Positions 26,536-33,943 of a stretch of DNA of 64,000 nt are shown here, piece after piece. The DNA comes from DATHTS01 sp965219305 (lineage in GTDB: Bacteria > Acidobacteriota > Blastocatellia > Pyrinomonadales > Pyrinomonadaceae): assembly GCA_965219305.1 (NCBI GenBank), contig OZ244725.1:3596001-3660000 (forward strand), written 5' to 3'. The position numbers were made by a program, and so were the translations under genes. The notes beneath the pieces are model-generated. The model had not been told where the DNA came from, did not search any database, and saw only the letters and a program-made list of their open reading frames with translations. Numbering within the stretch: position 1 is the first letter of the stretch; each line of letters opens with the position of its first letter.

Positions 26536-28401
26536 ATGTTAGACACTTTAGGAAATTTAGAGAGAACACACAATTGCGGCGAGCTTCGCGCGAAAAATGT
26601 CGGCGAATCGGTAGTTTTGATGGGTTGGGCGGCGAAAAAGCGCGACTTCGGGATTTTTACGTTTATTGATCTGCGCGACCGTTACGGTTTGACGCAGATC
26701 GTCGTCAGCGAAGAAGACGCGAAAGACGCACACGCGAAAGCGAAAAATGTGCGCGGCGAATTCGTCGTTGCCGTTAAAGGAAAAGTTTCGCTGCGCGATG
26801 AAGGAACGCGAAATAAAAAACTCGAAACGGGCGAGATCGAAGTTAAAGTTGACGAGATTTTGATTTTGAATGACGCGAAAACCTTGCCGTTTGAATTAGA
26901 AAAAGCCGGTTCGCAAAATTTGGCGAGCGAAGATTTGCGTCTGAAATATCGTTATTTGGATTTGCGCCGTCCGGCATTGCAAAAAAATCTGATGATGCGC
27001 GCCAAAGCGTTGCGAAAAATCCGCAATGTAATGGACGACAAAGATTTTCTTGAAATTGAAACGCCGATTCTTCTAAAATCCACGCCCGAAGGCGCGCGCG
27101 ATTTTGTCGTTCCGTCGAGAATTCACACGGGAAAATTCTTTGCGCTTCCGCAGTCGCCGCAGATTTTAAAGCAAATTACGATGATTTCCGGTCTCGATAA
27201 ATATTATCAGATCGCCCGCTGTTTCCGCGACGAAGATTTACGCGCCGACCGTCAGCCGGAATTTACGCAGCTCGACATCGAGATGAGTTTTGCCAACGAA
27301 GAAATGGTTTTTCGCACGATGGAAAGCGTTTTAAAAGAAGTCTTTTCACTGACCGAAGCCGGACTCGAAATTCCTTTTCCGCGAATGACTTACGCGGAAG
27401 CGATGCGCCGATTCGGCGTTGATAAACCGGATTTGCGTTTTGAAATGGAACTCGTTGATCTGTCGGAAAATTTGCGCGACACGGATTTTGCGCCGTTCGC
27501 ATCGGTTTTAGAAAACAAAGGCGAAATTAAAGCGATCGTCGCCAAAGGAAAAGCGGATTATTCGCGCAAAAATCTCGACGAATTTCAGGAATTCGTCAAA
27601 CGCTACGGCGCGGGCGCGTTAGCTTGGATAAAAATTGGAGAAAATCACGAGCCATTTGATTCCCGTAAATGGCTTGAAGAAGGACAAACTGCAACAAAAA
27701 TCGATGTAACTTCTTCGCTATTAAAAGTTTTAGGCGAAGAAAAAATCGCGCAATTAGCCGAAACTGCCGAAGCCGAAAAAGGCGATGTTGTTTTGATTGT
27801 CGCGGGCAAAAAATCCGTCGTCGCGGCTTCGCTCGGCGCGCTCAGAAAAGAAATCGCCAAACGCGAAAATCTGATTCCGAAAGGCGTTTACAAACCGCTT
27901 TGGGTAACGGAATTTCCGATGTTTGAATATAACGAAGACACGAAAAATTACGATCCGATGCACCATCCGTTCACGTCGCTTTTAGACGAAGACGTGCCGC
28001 TATTTAAACGCGCAATCGAAGACGGCGAAAAAGAACTTTTGGGGGAAATCCGCGCCCGCGCTTACGACATCGTTATCAACGGCTACGAAATCGGTTCGGG
28101 TTCGATCCGCGTTCATCAGAGCGACATTCAAAGTTTGATCTTCACCGCGCAAGGTTTAACGCCCGAAAAAGCGAAAAAAAGATTCGGTTTTTTCGTTGAC
28201 GCGCTCGAATACGGAACGCCGCCGCATGGCGGTTTCGCCGCCGGAATCGAACGAATCGTGATGCTTTTGCAGGAAACCGACAACATCCGCGATGTCGTCG
28301 CCTTCCCGAAAACCGCGTCGGCGCAGGATTTAATGATGGATTCGCCGGGCGATGTTGATGAAAGTCAATTGAACGAATTGGGAATTAAAATTGTTGGATA
28401 A
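26536..28401 (+). CDS. aspS: Aspartyl-tRNA synthetase
   Basis: 621 aa class II enzyme charging tRNA-Asp (or tRNA-Asp/Asn if non-discriminating). Order: N-terminal OB-fold anticodon-binding domain (about 1-110, including VVLMGWAAKKRDFGIFTFIDLRD), catalytic core with motif 2 (QIARCFRDEDLRADRQPEFTQ) and FALPQSPQ, the inserted GAD domain typical of bacterial AspRS (about 300-420), and motif 3 (PHGGFAAGIERIVMLL). The C-terminal tail MMDSPGDVDESQL is duplicated downstream at 29260-29328, pointing to later insertion of a cassette here. Preceded by a structured leader and an inverted repeat. Confidence 0.97.
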   Translation: MLDTLGNLERTHNCGELRAKNVGESVVLMGWAAKKRDFGIFTFIDLRDRYGLTQIVVSEEDAKDAHAKAKNVRGEFVVAVKGKVSLRDEGTRNKKLETGEIEVKVDEILILNDAKTLPFELEKAGSQNLASEDLRLKYRYLDLRRPALQKNLMMRAKALRKIRNVMDDKDFLEIETPILLKSTPEGARDFVVPSRIHTGKFFALPQSPQILKQITMISGLDKYYQIARCFRDEDLRADRQPEFTQLDIEMSFANEEMVFRTMESVLKEVFSLTEAGLEIPFPRMTYAEAMRRFGVDKPDLRFEMELVDLSENLRDTDFAPFASVLENKGEIKAIVAKGKADYSRKNLDEFQEFVKRYGAGALAWIKIGENHEPFDSRKWLEEGQTATKIDVTSSLLKVLGEEKIAQLAETAEAEKGDVVLIVAGKKSVVAASLGALRKEIAKRENLIPKGVYKPLWVTEFPMFEYNEDTKNYDPMHHPFTSLLDEDVPLFKRAIEDGEKELLGEIRARAYDIVINGYEIGSGSIRVHQSDIQSLIFTAQGLTPEKAKKRFGFFVDALEYGTPPHGGFAAGIERIVMLLQETDNIRDVVAFPKTASAQDLMMDSPGDVDESQLNELGIKIVG

Positions 28402-28436
28402 TTATGCGATAATAAAAAATGATTGGAGAAAACACA

Positions 28437-28820
28437 ATGTCAGTTCAATTGGAAGTAACAACCGAAAACTTATTAAATGCCGTCGTTCAAATGCCTGACG
28501 GCGAATTTGATCATTTTGTCGAAAAAGCTAAAAAATTAAGGCAAAAAGAACAGAAAAATTCACCAAATGAAGCGGATTTGCTCTATAAAATAAATACGCT
28601 TTTTGATGCGGAAAAACGTCAGCGATACAACGAACTTTACGCTAAATTTCAAGCGGAAAATATTTCTGACAAGGAACACAAGGAATTATTAAAGTTAAGC
28701 GATGAGTTTGAGATTCTCAATGCCGAGCGTCTGAAATATATCGGTGAACTCGCAGTTTTGCGCGGACATTCTCTGGAAAAAGTCATAAAAGATTTAGGAA
28801 TCAACACTGCAAAAAAATGA
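28437..28820 (+). CDS. Partner protein of HNH gene, unknown
   Basis: 127 aa from the ATG at 28437 (MSVQLEVTTENLL), chosen because GGAG lies 8 nt before it. Rich in Glu, Lys and Leu, mostly helical (KLRQKEQKNSPNEADLLYKIN; LFDAEKRQRYNELYAKFQAEN), with no hydrophobic membrane segment and no recognised family. It overlaps the HNH gene by 4 bp (ATGA), so the two proteins are translationally coupled. A regulator or antidote for the nuclease is one possibility, only by gene order. The unit sits between two copies of the aspS tail. Confidence 0.7.
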   Translation: MSVQLEVTTENLLNAVVQMPDGEFDHFVEKAKKLRQKEQKNSPNEADLLYKINTLFDAEKRQRYNELYAKFQAENISDKEHKELLKLSDEFEILNAERLKYIGELAVLRGHSLEKVIKDLGINTAKK

Positions 28821-29236
28821 CGAAGGTTTCCACAAAATTGCGCGGTGAAGTTATAAAACGCGCAAAAGGATTTTGTGAATATTGTCGTTCTAATTCCGCT
28901 TTTTCCGACAGTCCTTTTGATGTTGAACATATTGTGCCGATTTTCGCTGACGGCACGACGATTTCCGAAAATTTGGCTTTGTCCTGCCACGGCTGTAATT
29001 TGCATAAATCCAGCAAATTAGAAGGTTTTGACATCATTAGCGAAGAATCAGTCAGGCTTTTTCATCCGAGAAACGATAATTGGAACGATCATTTTACTTG
29101 GGCAAATGAATTTTCCGCCATCGTCGGTTTGACTCCGGTCGGACGCGCAACTGTTGAAACTCTAAAATTAAATCGGAAAGGTGTGGTTAATCAAAGAAAA
29201 ATGCTCTATTTTTACGGCGAACATCCGCCGAAGTAA
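28817..29236 (+). CDS. HNH endonuclease
   Basis: 139 aa with a full HNH fold: zinc pair CEYC near residue 20, catalytic segment DVEHIVPIFADGTT near residue 38, and second zinc pair CHGC with NLHKSS. The conserved NLALSCHGCN arrangement is that of stand-alone HNH proteins often paired with a small upstream protein. It probably cuts DNA; whether it homes, protects or is part of a toxin-like unit cannot be told. It lies within the cassette that seems to have replaced the aspS 3' end. Confidence 0.88.
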   Translation: MTKVSTKLRGEVIKRAKGFCEYCRSNSAFSDSPFDVEHIVPIFADGTTISENLALSCHGCNLHKSSKLEGFDIISEESVRLFHPRNDNWNDHFTWANEFSAIVGLTPVGRATVETLKLNRKGVVNQRKMLYFYGEHPPK

Positions 29237-29259
29237 TTGAAACTTTTTTTCAGAATTGC

Positions 29260-29328
29260 ATGACGGATTCACCGGGCGATGTTGATGAAAGCCAGTTGGA
29301 GGAACTCGGAATAAAAATTGTTGAATAA
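29260..29328 (+). pseudogene. aspS: Displaced duplicate of the aspS 3' end
   Basis: These 69 bp code for MTDSPGDVDESQLEELGIKIVE and stop, matching the last 22 residues of AspS at 28333-28401. DNA differences fall mostly in third codon positions, so both copies once evolved as coding sequence. It has no upstream gene body. Likely the original aspS tail, left behind when a cassette brought its own. Confidence 0.8.
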
Positions 29329-29361
29329 TTTTGAAGCAAGCGTTATACTTGTCTCAATCTT

Positions 29362-29634
29362 ATGGATAAGATTCCTTGGAAAATCATCTCAGCATTTTAT
29401 TTGCCGATACATTTCGCAATTGGAAGTTTTTATATGGCTGGTTATGTTTTGGGCGAGCAACACGATTGCCGCAATGCCTGTATGTGGATGCCAAGTTGTG
29501 CCAATGCAGACGTTTTGATGAGGTTTGATTTTTTTGTTTATTCAGGGCTTGGTTTGATTATTCTCGCGTTTTTGCTTCCGTCTTTAATTGCTTATCGAAA
29601 CAAAAAAACAATAGACACAAAAATATTCAAATGA
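29362..29634 (+). CDS. Small membrane protein with Cys cluster
   Basis: 90 aa with two membrane helices (about residues 7-28 and 56-78). The loop between them has HDCRNACMWMPSCANADV, three Cys in a short span, and should face the periplasm. A basic C-terminal tail follows. No family recognised. It begins 33 bp after the duplicated aspS tail and is convergent with the DUF4174 gene, which ends 4 bp away. Confidence 0.55.
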   Translation: MDKIPWKIISAFYLPIHFAIGSFYMAGYVLGEQHDCRNACMWMPSCANADVLMRFDFFVYSGLGLIILAFLLPSLIAYRNKKTIDTKIFK

Positions 29635-29637
29635 ATT

Positions 29638-30135
29638 TTAGCTTTTCTCTCTCATTTCCCGCTGACGCATCGGCATTGAATCAATTTGTCCGAAGTAATT
29701 TTTCAAATCCAGTTTTTCGTCTTTTGATTTAACGCCGCCGTCTTTGCCGATCAGAAAGACATTTTCATCGAATTTTTTGAAATACTCGTTTTCCAGATAT
29801 TCAGCGAAGTTGTTCGACAGATCGCCGTCGAAATTCGTTTCGACTTTGTTGTCTTTTAAGATAAACCAAATGATGTCACGTTCTTTGATCTCATCATCAG
29901 CATCGCGCAATTGATTTAATGCTTTGTCATCATTTTCTTTGACGAGAATAATTCTGTTTTTCCACTTAAAATCTTCTATATTTTCTATTTTATTATCCAT
30001 TTTGTTTCGTATTTCTTCCGCACTATTTATCTGAGATCGAACAGTAGAATTCCGGCAATTTGTTAGAAACAGAACGCTCGCCGTCAAAAGAAAGATAAAT
30101 GCCGCCGCCGCGATTTTGTTTAAAGTTTTTCTCAT
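29638..30135 (-). CDS. DUF4174 lipoprotein
   Basis: 165 aa. Signal peptide and lipobox (LFLTNC, Cys near residue 27) followed by a DUF4174 domain: IEDFKWKNRIILVKENDD and VFLIGKDGGVKSKDEKLDL, a thioredoxin-like fold. Many family members sit in the cell envelope; no reaction is established. The catalytic cysteines of thioredoxins are absent, so it is probably a binding protein rather than an oxidoreductase. Confidence 0.72.
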   Translation of the reverse strand: MRKTLNKIAAAAFIFLLTASVLFLTNCRNSTVRSQINSAEEIRNKMDNKIENIEDFKWKNRIILVKENDDKALNQLRDADDEIKERDIIWFILKDNKVETNFDGDLSNNFAEYLENEYFKKFDENVFLIGKDGGVKSKDEKLDLKNYFGQIDSMPMRQREMREKS

Positions 30136-30241
30136 AGCCGTCTGAAACCGCTTAATTTTATTTTCTACAAATCAAGCGAATGTTTTCAAGTCTTCATAAA
30201 ATACATCAAACTTTAGAACACCTCAGATTTATTTAGGAGTT

Positions 30242-30383
30242 ACGCAGTTGAAGAAAAAAAACTGCATTAACAGGGATGGACAGGATAAGCAGGGATAATT
30301 TAAATCGGCATCAAATCAATGTTTTATTCTTGTCTATCCTGTCCATCCCTGTTAAATATTATCTGAACTGCGTAACTTCTATT
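30242..30383. repeat. Long inverted repeat with CAGGGATGGACAGGATA arms
   Basis: TTAACAGGGATGGACAGGAT (30268-30287) pairs with its complement at about 30332-30351, and outer arms GTTACGCAGTT (30240-30250) and AACTGCGTAAC (30367-30377) add a second layer. Repeats of this kind are known from many environmental genomes. Lies between the DUF4174 start and the end of the fibronectin gene. Confidence 0.75.
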
Positions 30384-30471
30384 ATTAAAGAAAAACACCT
30401 CAAAATCGTCGAACAGCGGTTTTGGAGTTCCGACCGAAATTGAAACTCCAAACACACTCATTAAATCCGCC

Positions 30472-31074
30472 TTAAAACGTCATTACGACCGTATTGCTCG
30501 CTTCGGATTCGCCCGCCGCGTTGATGGCGGCGACCTGATACCAGAGTTTTTTCCCGCGCGGCTGGTCAAACAGCGTGGCTTCGCTTTCGATGACGGTTTT
30601 GATGTCGTCGAACTTTGCGCCGTCTTCGCTTCGGCGGACGATATATGACGAAACTTTGCCGCCGAGCTTCGGTTCTTTCCAATCGAAAAACCCGCCGCCG
30701 TCAAACGGTTTTAAGATTTCAAACGCCGTCGGCTGAGTCGGCGGCTGAATTTTATGCGACGGCGCACGACCGCCCCAACCGAGCAGTTTCAACTGTGCAT
30801 CGTCGCCCTTGACGAGCCGTTCCGCCCAATCGAGAACCGTTTTGCTGTCATAATTGATATTGCCGAGCGTCGCGTCTTTTTCCTGCGTAGCGATCTCGGC
30901 TTCACCGCGTTTTTGATCGGCAAGCGCGCGTTTCGCGTCATAATCGGCGATCATCGTCTGCAAATCTACTGCGCTCACCGGCGGATTCGGATAAATCGCG
31001 GGATTTTCTTCCAAACCTTTAACAACAGCCCGCGCCAACGCGATCCGTTCATCTTCTTTTTTTGGAAATTGCAT
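30472..31074 (-). CDS. Fibronectin type III domain protein
   Basis: 200 aa, no signal peptide seen. The N-terminal 110 residues are helical (ERIALARAVVKGLEENPAIYP ... DYDAKRALADQKRGEAEIATQEKDATL); the C-terminal 85 residues are a fibronectin type III fold (FFDWKEPKLGGKVSSYIVRRSEDG, then LWYQVAAINAAGESEAS, its typical final strands). Found in proteins of tailed-phage-like and extracellular systems; function here unknown. The start context is AAATTATG, and the 21-bp tandem repeat array stands upstream. Confidence 0.7.
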   Translation of the reverse strand: MQFPKKEDERIALARAVVKGLEENPAIYPNPPVSAVDLQTMIADYDAKRALADQKRGEAEIATQEKDATLGNINYDSKTVLDWAERLVKGDDAQLKLLGWGGRAPSHKIQPPTQPTAFEILKPFDGGGFFDWKEPKLGGKVSSYIVRRSEDGAKFDDIKTVIESEATLFDQPRGKKLWYQVAAINAAGESEASNTVVMTF

Positions 31075-31146
31075 AATTTATTAACCTCACTATCAAAATT
31101 TTCAGTTTAAAATCCGATTTTGAATCTTGATTCCTCAAAAATGAAG

Positions 31147-31360
31147 TTTGATTATCGAAGAATTGAATTTGAAAGTTCGTCTTTCAAATTTGAAAGTTCA
31201 ATAAGTAAATTTGAAAGTCCGATAAGTGAGTTTGAATATTCAATAAGTAAACTTGAAAATCCGATAAGTAAATTTGAAAGTTCGTCTTTCAAGTTTGAAA
31301 GTCCGTCTTTCAAGTTTGAATATCCAACAAGTAAATTTGAAAGTTCGAGTTTCAAACTTC
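31147..31360. repeat. Array of ten 21-bp tandem repeats
   Basis: Units such as AAATTTGAAAGTTCGTCTTTC and AAATTTGAAAGTCCGATAAGT repeat about ten times with variation, made of three 7-mers. Reading frames exist on both strands: plus (31120-31533, heptapeptide FKFESSS type) and minus (31152-31355). Their mirror-like composition suggests a non-coding array rather than a gene. It lies in the region upstream of the fibronectin gene. Confidence 0.8.
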
Positions 31361-31608
31361 ATTTTCGAAGAATCAAGCCTCAAAAACAGCCCGTAAAGTG
31401 TGAAATCAGGAGTTCGATCTGTGAAAAAGAGTGTTCAACGCAGGCAAATCCGTCTTCGACGCTTCGTTTCCACGAAACCCGACGCGCCCTGCGTATAAAA
31501 AAACCCGCTCAAAGCGTGTGTTTGTCGTGTTAAATTCTTTTTTATAATAAACGGGCGGAAATTACAAGCTTTTTTTGGAGTTTCGGGAAATTAATTTGAA
31601 TTTTGTGA

Positions 31609-31721
31609 ATTTAACGGCTGAGATGACGTGGGGCGAAACCGCCAGCATCAACGTAAATTTTAACGGAAGATGTTTTTAACAAAGTCGCTGTTTCGCCCTC
31701 ACGTCCATTGATTTGTTAGCC
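31609..31721 (-). repeat. attC-like site A (end of cassette 2)
   Basis: 113-bp site. Minus strand: outer box GGCTAAC, spacer AAATCAA, inner arm TGGACGTGAGGGCGAAAC, variable centre, arm GTTTCGCCCCACGTCA, final box GTTAAAT, which fits GTTRRRY. The inner arms pair over 16 bp with two extra bases (G and A) on the first arm only, the layout of integron attC sites. The stem co-varies with site B. Confidence 0.7.
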
Positions 31722-31768
31722 GCGTTGTCAGCATAAGACAAAACATAAATAACGAGATTTGATTTTGA

Positions 31769-32215
31769 CTATGAATCTTTTACCAATCTCATCAATTTTT
31801 TCGCTGTTGCTGCGACAAGCAACCACTGAATGATTATAAAAAAAATACTTAGACATATACGAGCAATATAATATGAACTATATTTCCAAAGATTTCCTTC
31901 AGTTAAATAACATTGCGGATATGTGGAAAAGAGAATATCTGAGATGGCACTGCTTAAAAACATTGCCGGCAAATTCAGTAAATTGACAAGAAGAAAACCT
32001 AAATCAAAAAATTCGCCAAATCCTCCCGAATGAGGATTATAGATTTTTACCAATTCTATCTTTCCTGCTACACAATTAAAGAGTGCCGGATTATTTAATC
32101 CGCCTTCTCTAAACTGAATGAAAAAAAAGAACATTAACAAGTTCCATACTGCCAAAACCCAACCCCAACGATTGGCTGCAAAAATATTGAATAGTGCTTG
32201 ATAAAGTTTACGCAT
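31769..32215 (-). CDS. Multi-spanning membrane protein of cassette 2
   Basis: 148 aa with three to four membrane helices (about residues 15-35, 70-92 and 118-140) and a Cys-containing loop. No family recognised. It starts 2 bp after the stop of the zincin-like gene and ends 47 bp before attC-like site A, the usual place for the last gene of an integron cassette. Together with the zincin-like gene it forms a two-gene cassette, suggesting a joint function. Confidence 0.7.
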   Translation of the reverse strand: MRKLYQALFNIFAANRWGWVLAVWNLLMFFFFIQFREGGLNNPALFNCVAGKIELVKIYNPHSGGFGEFFDLGFLLVNLLNLPAMFLSSAISDILFSTYPQCYLTEGNLWKYSSYYIARICLSIFFIIIQWLLVAATAKKLMRLVKDS

Positions 32216-32217
32216 CT

Positions 32218-33291
32218 TTAAATCATTCCGGCTAAGGCTCTGGCTCCGGCGCGAATTTTATCAAAAGTTGTGACATATTCGACATTTCCTGAAGCGTCAG
32301 GCAAAACAAGTCCTGTTTTTTTCCAATCAACACCCTTCTTAACTGCGCCCGACAGCAATTTTACTATTCCCATATCAATTTCCTTATCAGCAAGATAATT
32401 TCTGATTCTTGGAAATTCATTACCGAATAATTCAACTTTTGATCCAATGTTTCCAAACACATGCCCGAGTTCGTGTGCCAAAGCGTGGGTTCCGAGTCCT
32501 TGATCTATAAATGCTCCGCCGTCGCCGAACGCTCCTCTAAAAATAAAAGACGCAATCGGCTTAAATTGACTATCGAATGTGGTATATGAAATACGCTCGT
32601 TAGTATTATCTCTTCTTCCAAAGACTACGTTATAGAATTTGGGTTTTGAGCCTTCGGTAATTCTTGCATCAAGAAATCCGTTATCCTTAAAATCGAACTT
32701 TGCTTCGCCGGGAAACCAAGAACCAATATTAAATTTGATTTCTAAAGGCTCGTATGCTTTAACGGCATCAGCAACATATTTACCGAATTCGTTTTGTGCA
32801 GTAGCAGCATTGTATTTGTCCTTTTGATAAATTAAGTTCAAGTCAACAATTATCGTATCACTAGATGACGCTTCAATGCCCGAGCCTAACTTACCGCCGT
32901 TAAGTTGATAATGAATTTGTCTTCTGGTAAGTTCCAATTTTTCGCTGTCTTGCAATTTGAAACCAAACGCTTTGCCGCGCCGTTTGTTAAACTCCCAGTC
33001 TTGTATCTCGAAAGTGCCGTCTTTCGGACTCGGGTCTTTTTTACTATTCCACAGTAATCGGAACTGTGGGGTTTGTTCTTTGTTTTTGGCTTGTTCCCGA
33101 ACGTCGAGCAATTTATCCCGATCTTGCTGATTGTAAGGCAGGCGCAAAATGGAATCGGCAAAATCAACTTGTTCAAGCATCGGAAGTCCGGCAATTCTGG
33201 CGGCTTCCATCAAAGCTCGGCGAGTAAAGGCTAACTGCGTATCATTGATACCGATTGGAAGTGAAACCGAATTGGGAACGTCATACTGCAT
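32218..33291 (-). CDS. Zincin-like metalloprotease domain protein (cassette 2)
   Basis: 357 aa from the ATG at 33291 (MQYDVPNSVSLPIG), with GGAG 8 nt before it; a longer frame reaching 33384 runs through the attC-like site B and is not likely. The C-terminal third has HALAHELGHVFGN, an HExxH zinc-binding helix. No signal peptide is seen. The N-terminal two thirds have no family that I recognise. The start lies 46 bp inside the cassette boundary, as in many integron cassettes. A second protein with an H-E-T-N-H zinc motif lies at 45428-46378. Confidence 0.75.
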   Translation of the reverse strand: MQYDVPNSVSLPIGINDTQLAFTRRALMEAARIAGLPMLEQVDFADSILRLPYNQQDRDKLLDVREQAKNKEQTPQFRLLWNSKKDPSPKDGTFEIQDWEFNKRRGKAFGFKLQDSEKLELTRRQIHYQLNGGKLGSGIEASSSDTIIVDLNLIYQKDKYNAATAQNEFGKYVADAVKAYEPLEIKFNIGSWFPGEAKFDFKDNGFLDARITEGSKPKFYNVVFGRRDNTNERISYTTFDSQFKPIASFIFRGAFGDGGAFIDQGLGTHALAHELGHVFGNIGSKVELFGNEFPRIRNYLADKEIDMGIVKLLSGAVKKGVDWKKTGLVLPDASGNVEYVTTFDKIRAGARALAGMI

Positions 33292-33335
33292 AATAATCTC
33301 CAATGCTGAAATCGGCGTTTGTTTCCACAGAAAGC

Positions 33336-33449
33336 GGCTAACGATTGAGATGACGTGGGCGGAAACCGGCAACACGCAACTCAAAGATAAAAAGACCTGT
33401 TTGACAAGAAAGTCGCTGTTTCCGCCTCACGTCCATTGATTTGTTCGGC
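33336..33449 (-). repeat. attC-like site B (end of cassette 1)
   Basis: 114-bp site. Minus strand: box GCCGAAC, spacer AAATCAA, arm TGGACGTGAGGCGGAAAC, variable centre, arm GTTTCCGCCCACGTCA, box GTTAGCC. Same two extrahelical bases as site A, while the stem differs by paired changes (GGGCG/CGCCC in A; GGCGG/CCGCC in B). Its final box GTTAGCC is the exact complement of the first box GGCTAAC of site A, as expected of the two ends of one cassette. Confidence 0.72.
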
Positions 33450-33502
33450 TGTCCGTCATTTTCACGCAATCTGTCTTTTCTTCTGCTGAAATTTTATTGG
33501 TT

Positions 33503-33805
33503 TTAGTTTGCATTTTCTACTGTGCCTGCATTCTTTTCGTGTTCAGCATTGAAAACTCGATTTTTGTATTGACCGTCAAAATTTTGAATCAAACATTCAA
33601 TGTTGGGATATTCGGCAACTTTCCGTTCAGCGAAAAACTTAGCGTCTTCTAAATTTTCAAAAATTAGAATCCAGTTTTTGTTCTCTCCGGCTAAACGTCT
33701 GTTCCCATCAAGGTCGAGAACAATTCCTGTTAATAGTTCAGCCTGCAATACCAAGAATTGATTCTGTTTCAATTTCGGAAGATTTTCTCCGTTAAATTTT
33801 TTCAT
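33503..33805 (-). CDS. Hypothetical protein of cassette 1
   Basis: 100 aa, soluble, acidic-basic mixed with a probable alpha/beta fold (NQFLVLQAELLTGIVLDLDG; WILIFENLEDAKFFAERKVAEYPNIECLI). No family recognised. It is the only gene of its cassette: the ATG lies 24 bp inside the boundary of site C, and the stop lies 53 bp before site B. Short, single, unknown genes are typical of integron cassettes. Confidence 0.75.
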   Translation of the reverse strand: MKKFNGENLPKLKQNQFLVLQAELLTGIVLDLDGNRRLAGENKNWILIFENLEDAKFFAERKVAEYPNIECLIQNFDGQYKNRVFNAEHEKNAGTVENAN

Positions 33806-33827
33806 CGTTCACCAATAACGCGAAGCA

Positions 33828-33943
33828 GCCGAACTTTGTATTGAGCGGAATAAAATTCCGTGTAATAATTTAAACGGAATTATATCTTCACATATTACTA
33901 TACTTAGCGGAAAACCGTCCGGCAAATGCGGAATTTGTTCAAA
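33828..33943 (-). repeat. attC- or attI-like site C (start of array)
   Basis: Minus strand: TTTGAACAAATTCCGC at the upstream edge and a closing box GTTCGGC (33828-33834). GTTCGGC is the exact complement of the first box GCCGAAC of site B, so cassette 1 begins here. The edge overlaps the stop codon of the methionine gene. The inner arms (CGGAATTT with AAATTCCG) differ from A and B, so it may be the integration target rather than a cassette attC. Confidence 0.5.

Noticed and set aside
31120..31533. Open frame over the 21-bp repeat array as a protein gene
   Set aside because: It consists of repeat units, the other strand is open too, and there is no ribosome-binding site or recognisable domain, so I list it as a repeat array only.
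31430..31535. A fourth attC-like site (ATTTAAC ... GTTGAAC, minus strand)
   Set aside because: The boxes fit the consensus and complement site A, but the region is AT-rich, has no convincing inner stem like A and B, and would leave an empty 80-bp cassette; chance cannot be excluded.
33292..33384. Longer start for the cassette zincin gene
   Set aside because: The extra 31 codons lie within attC-like site B, and a ribosome-binding site stands before the internal ATG at 33291.
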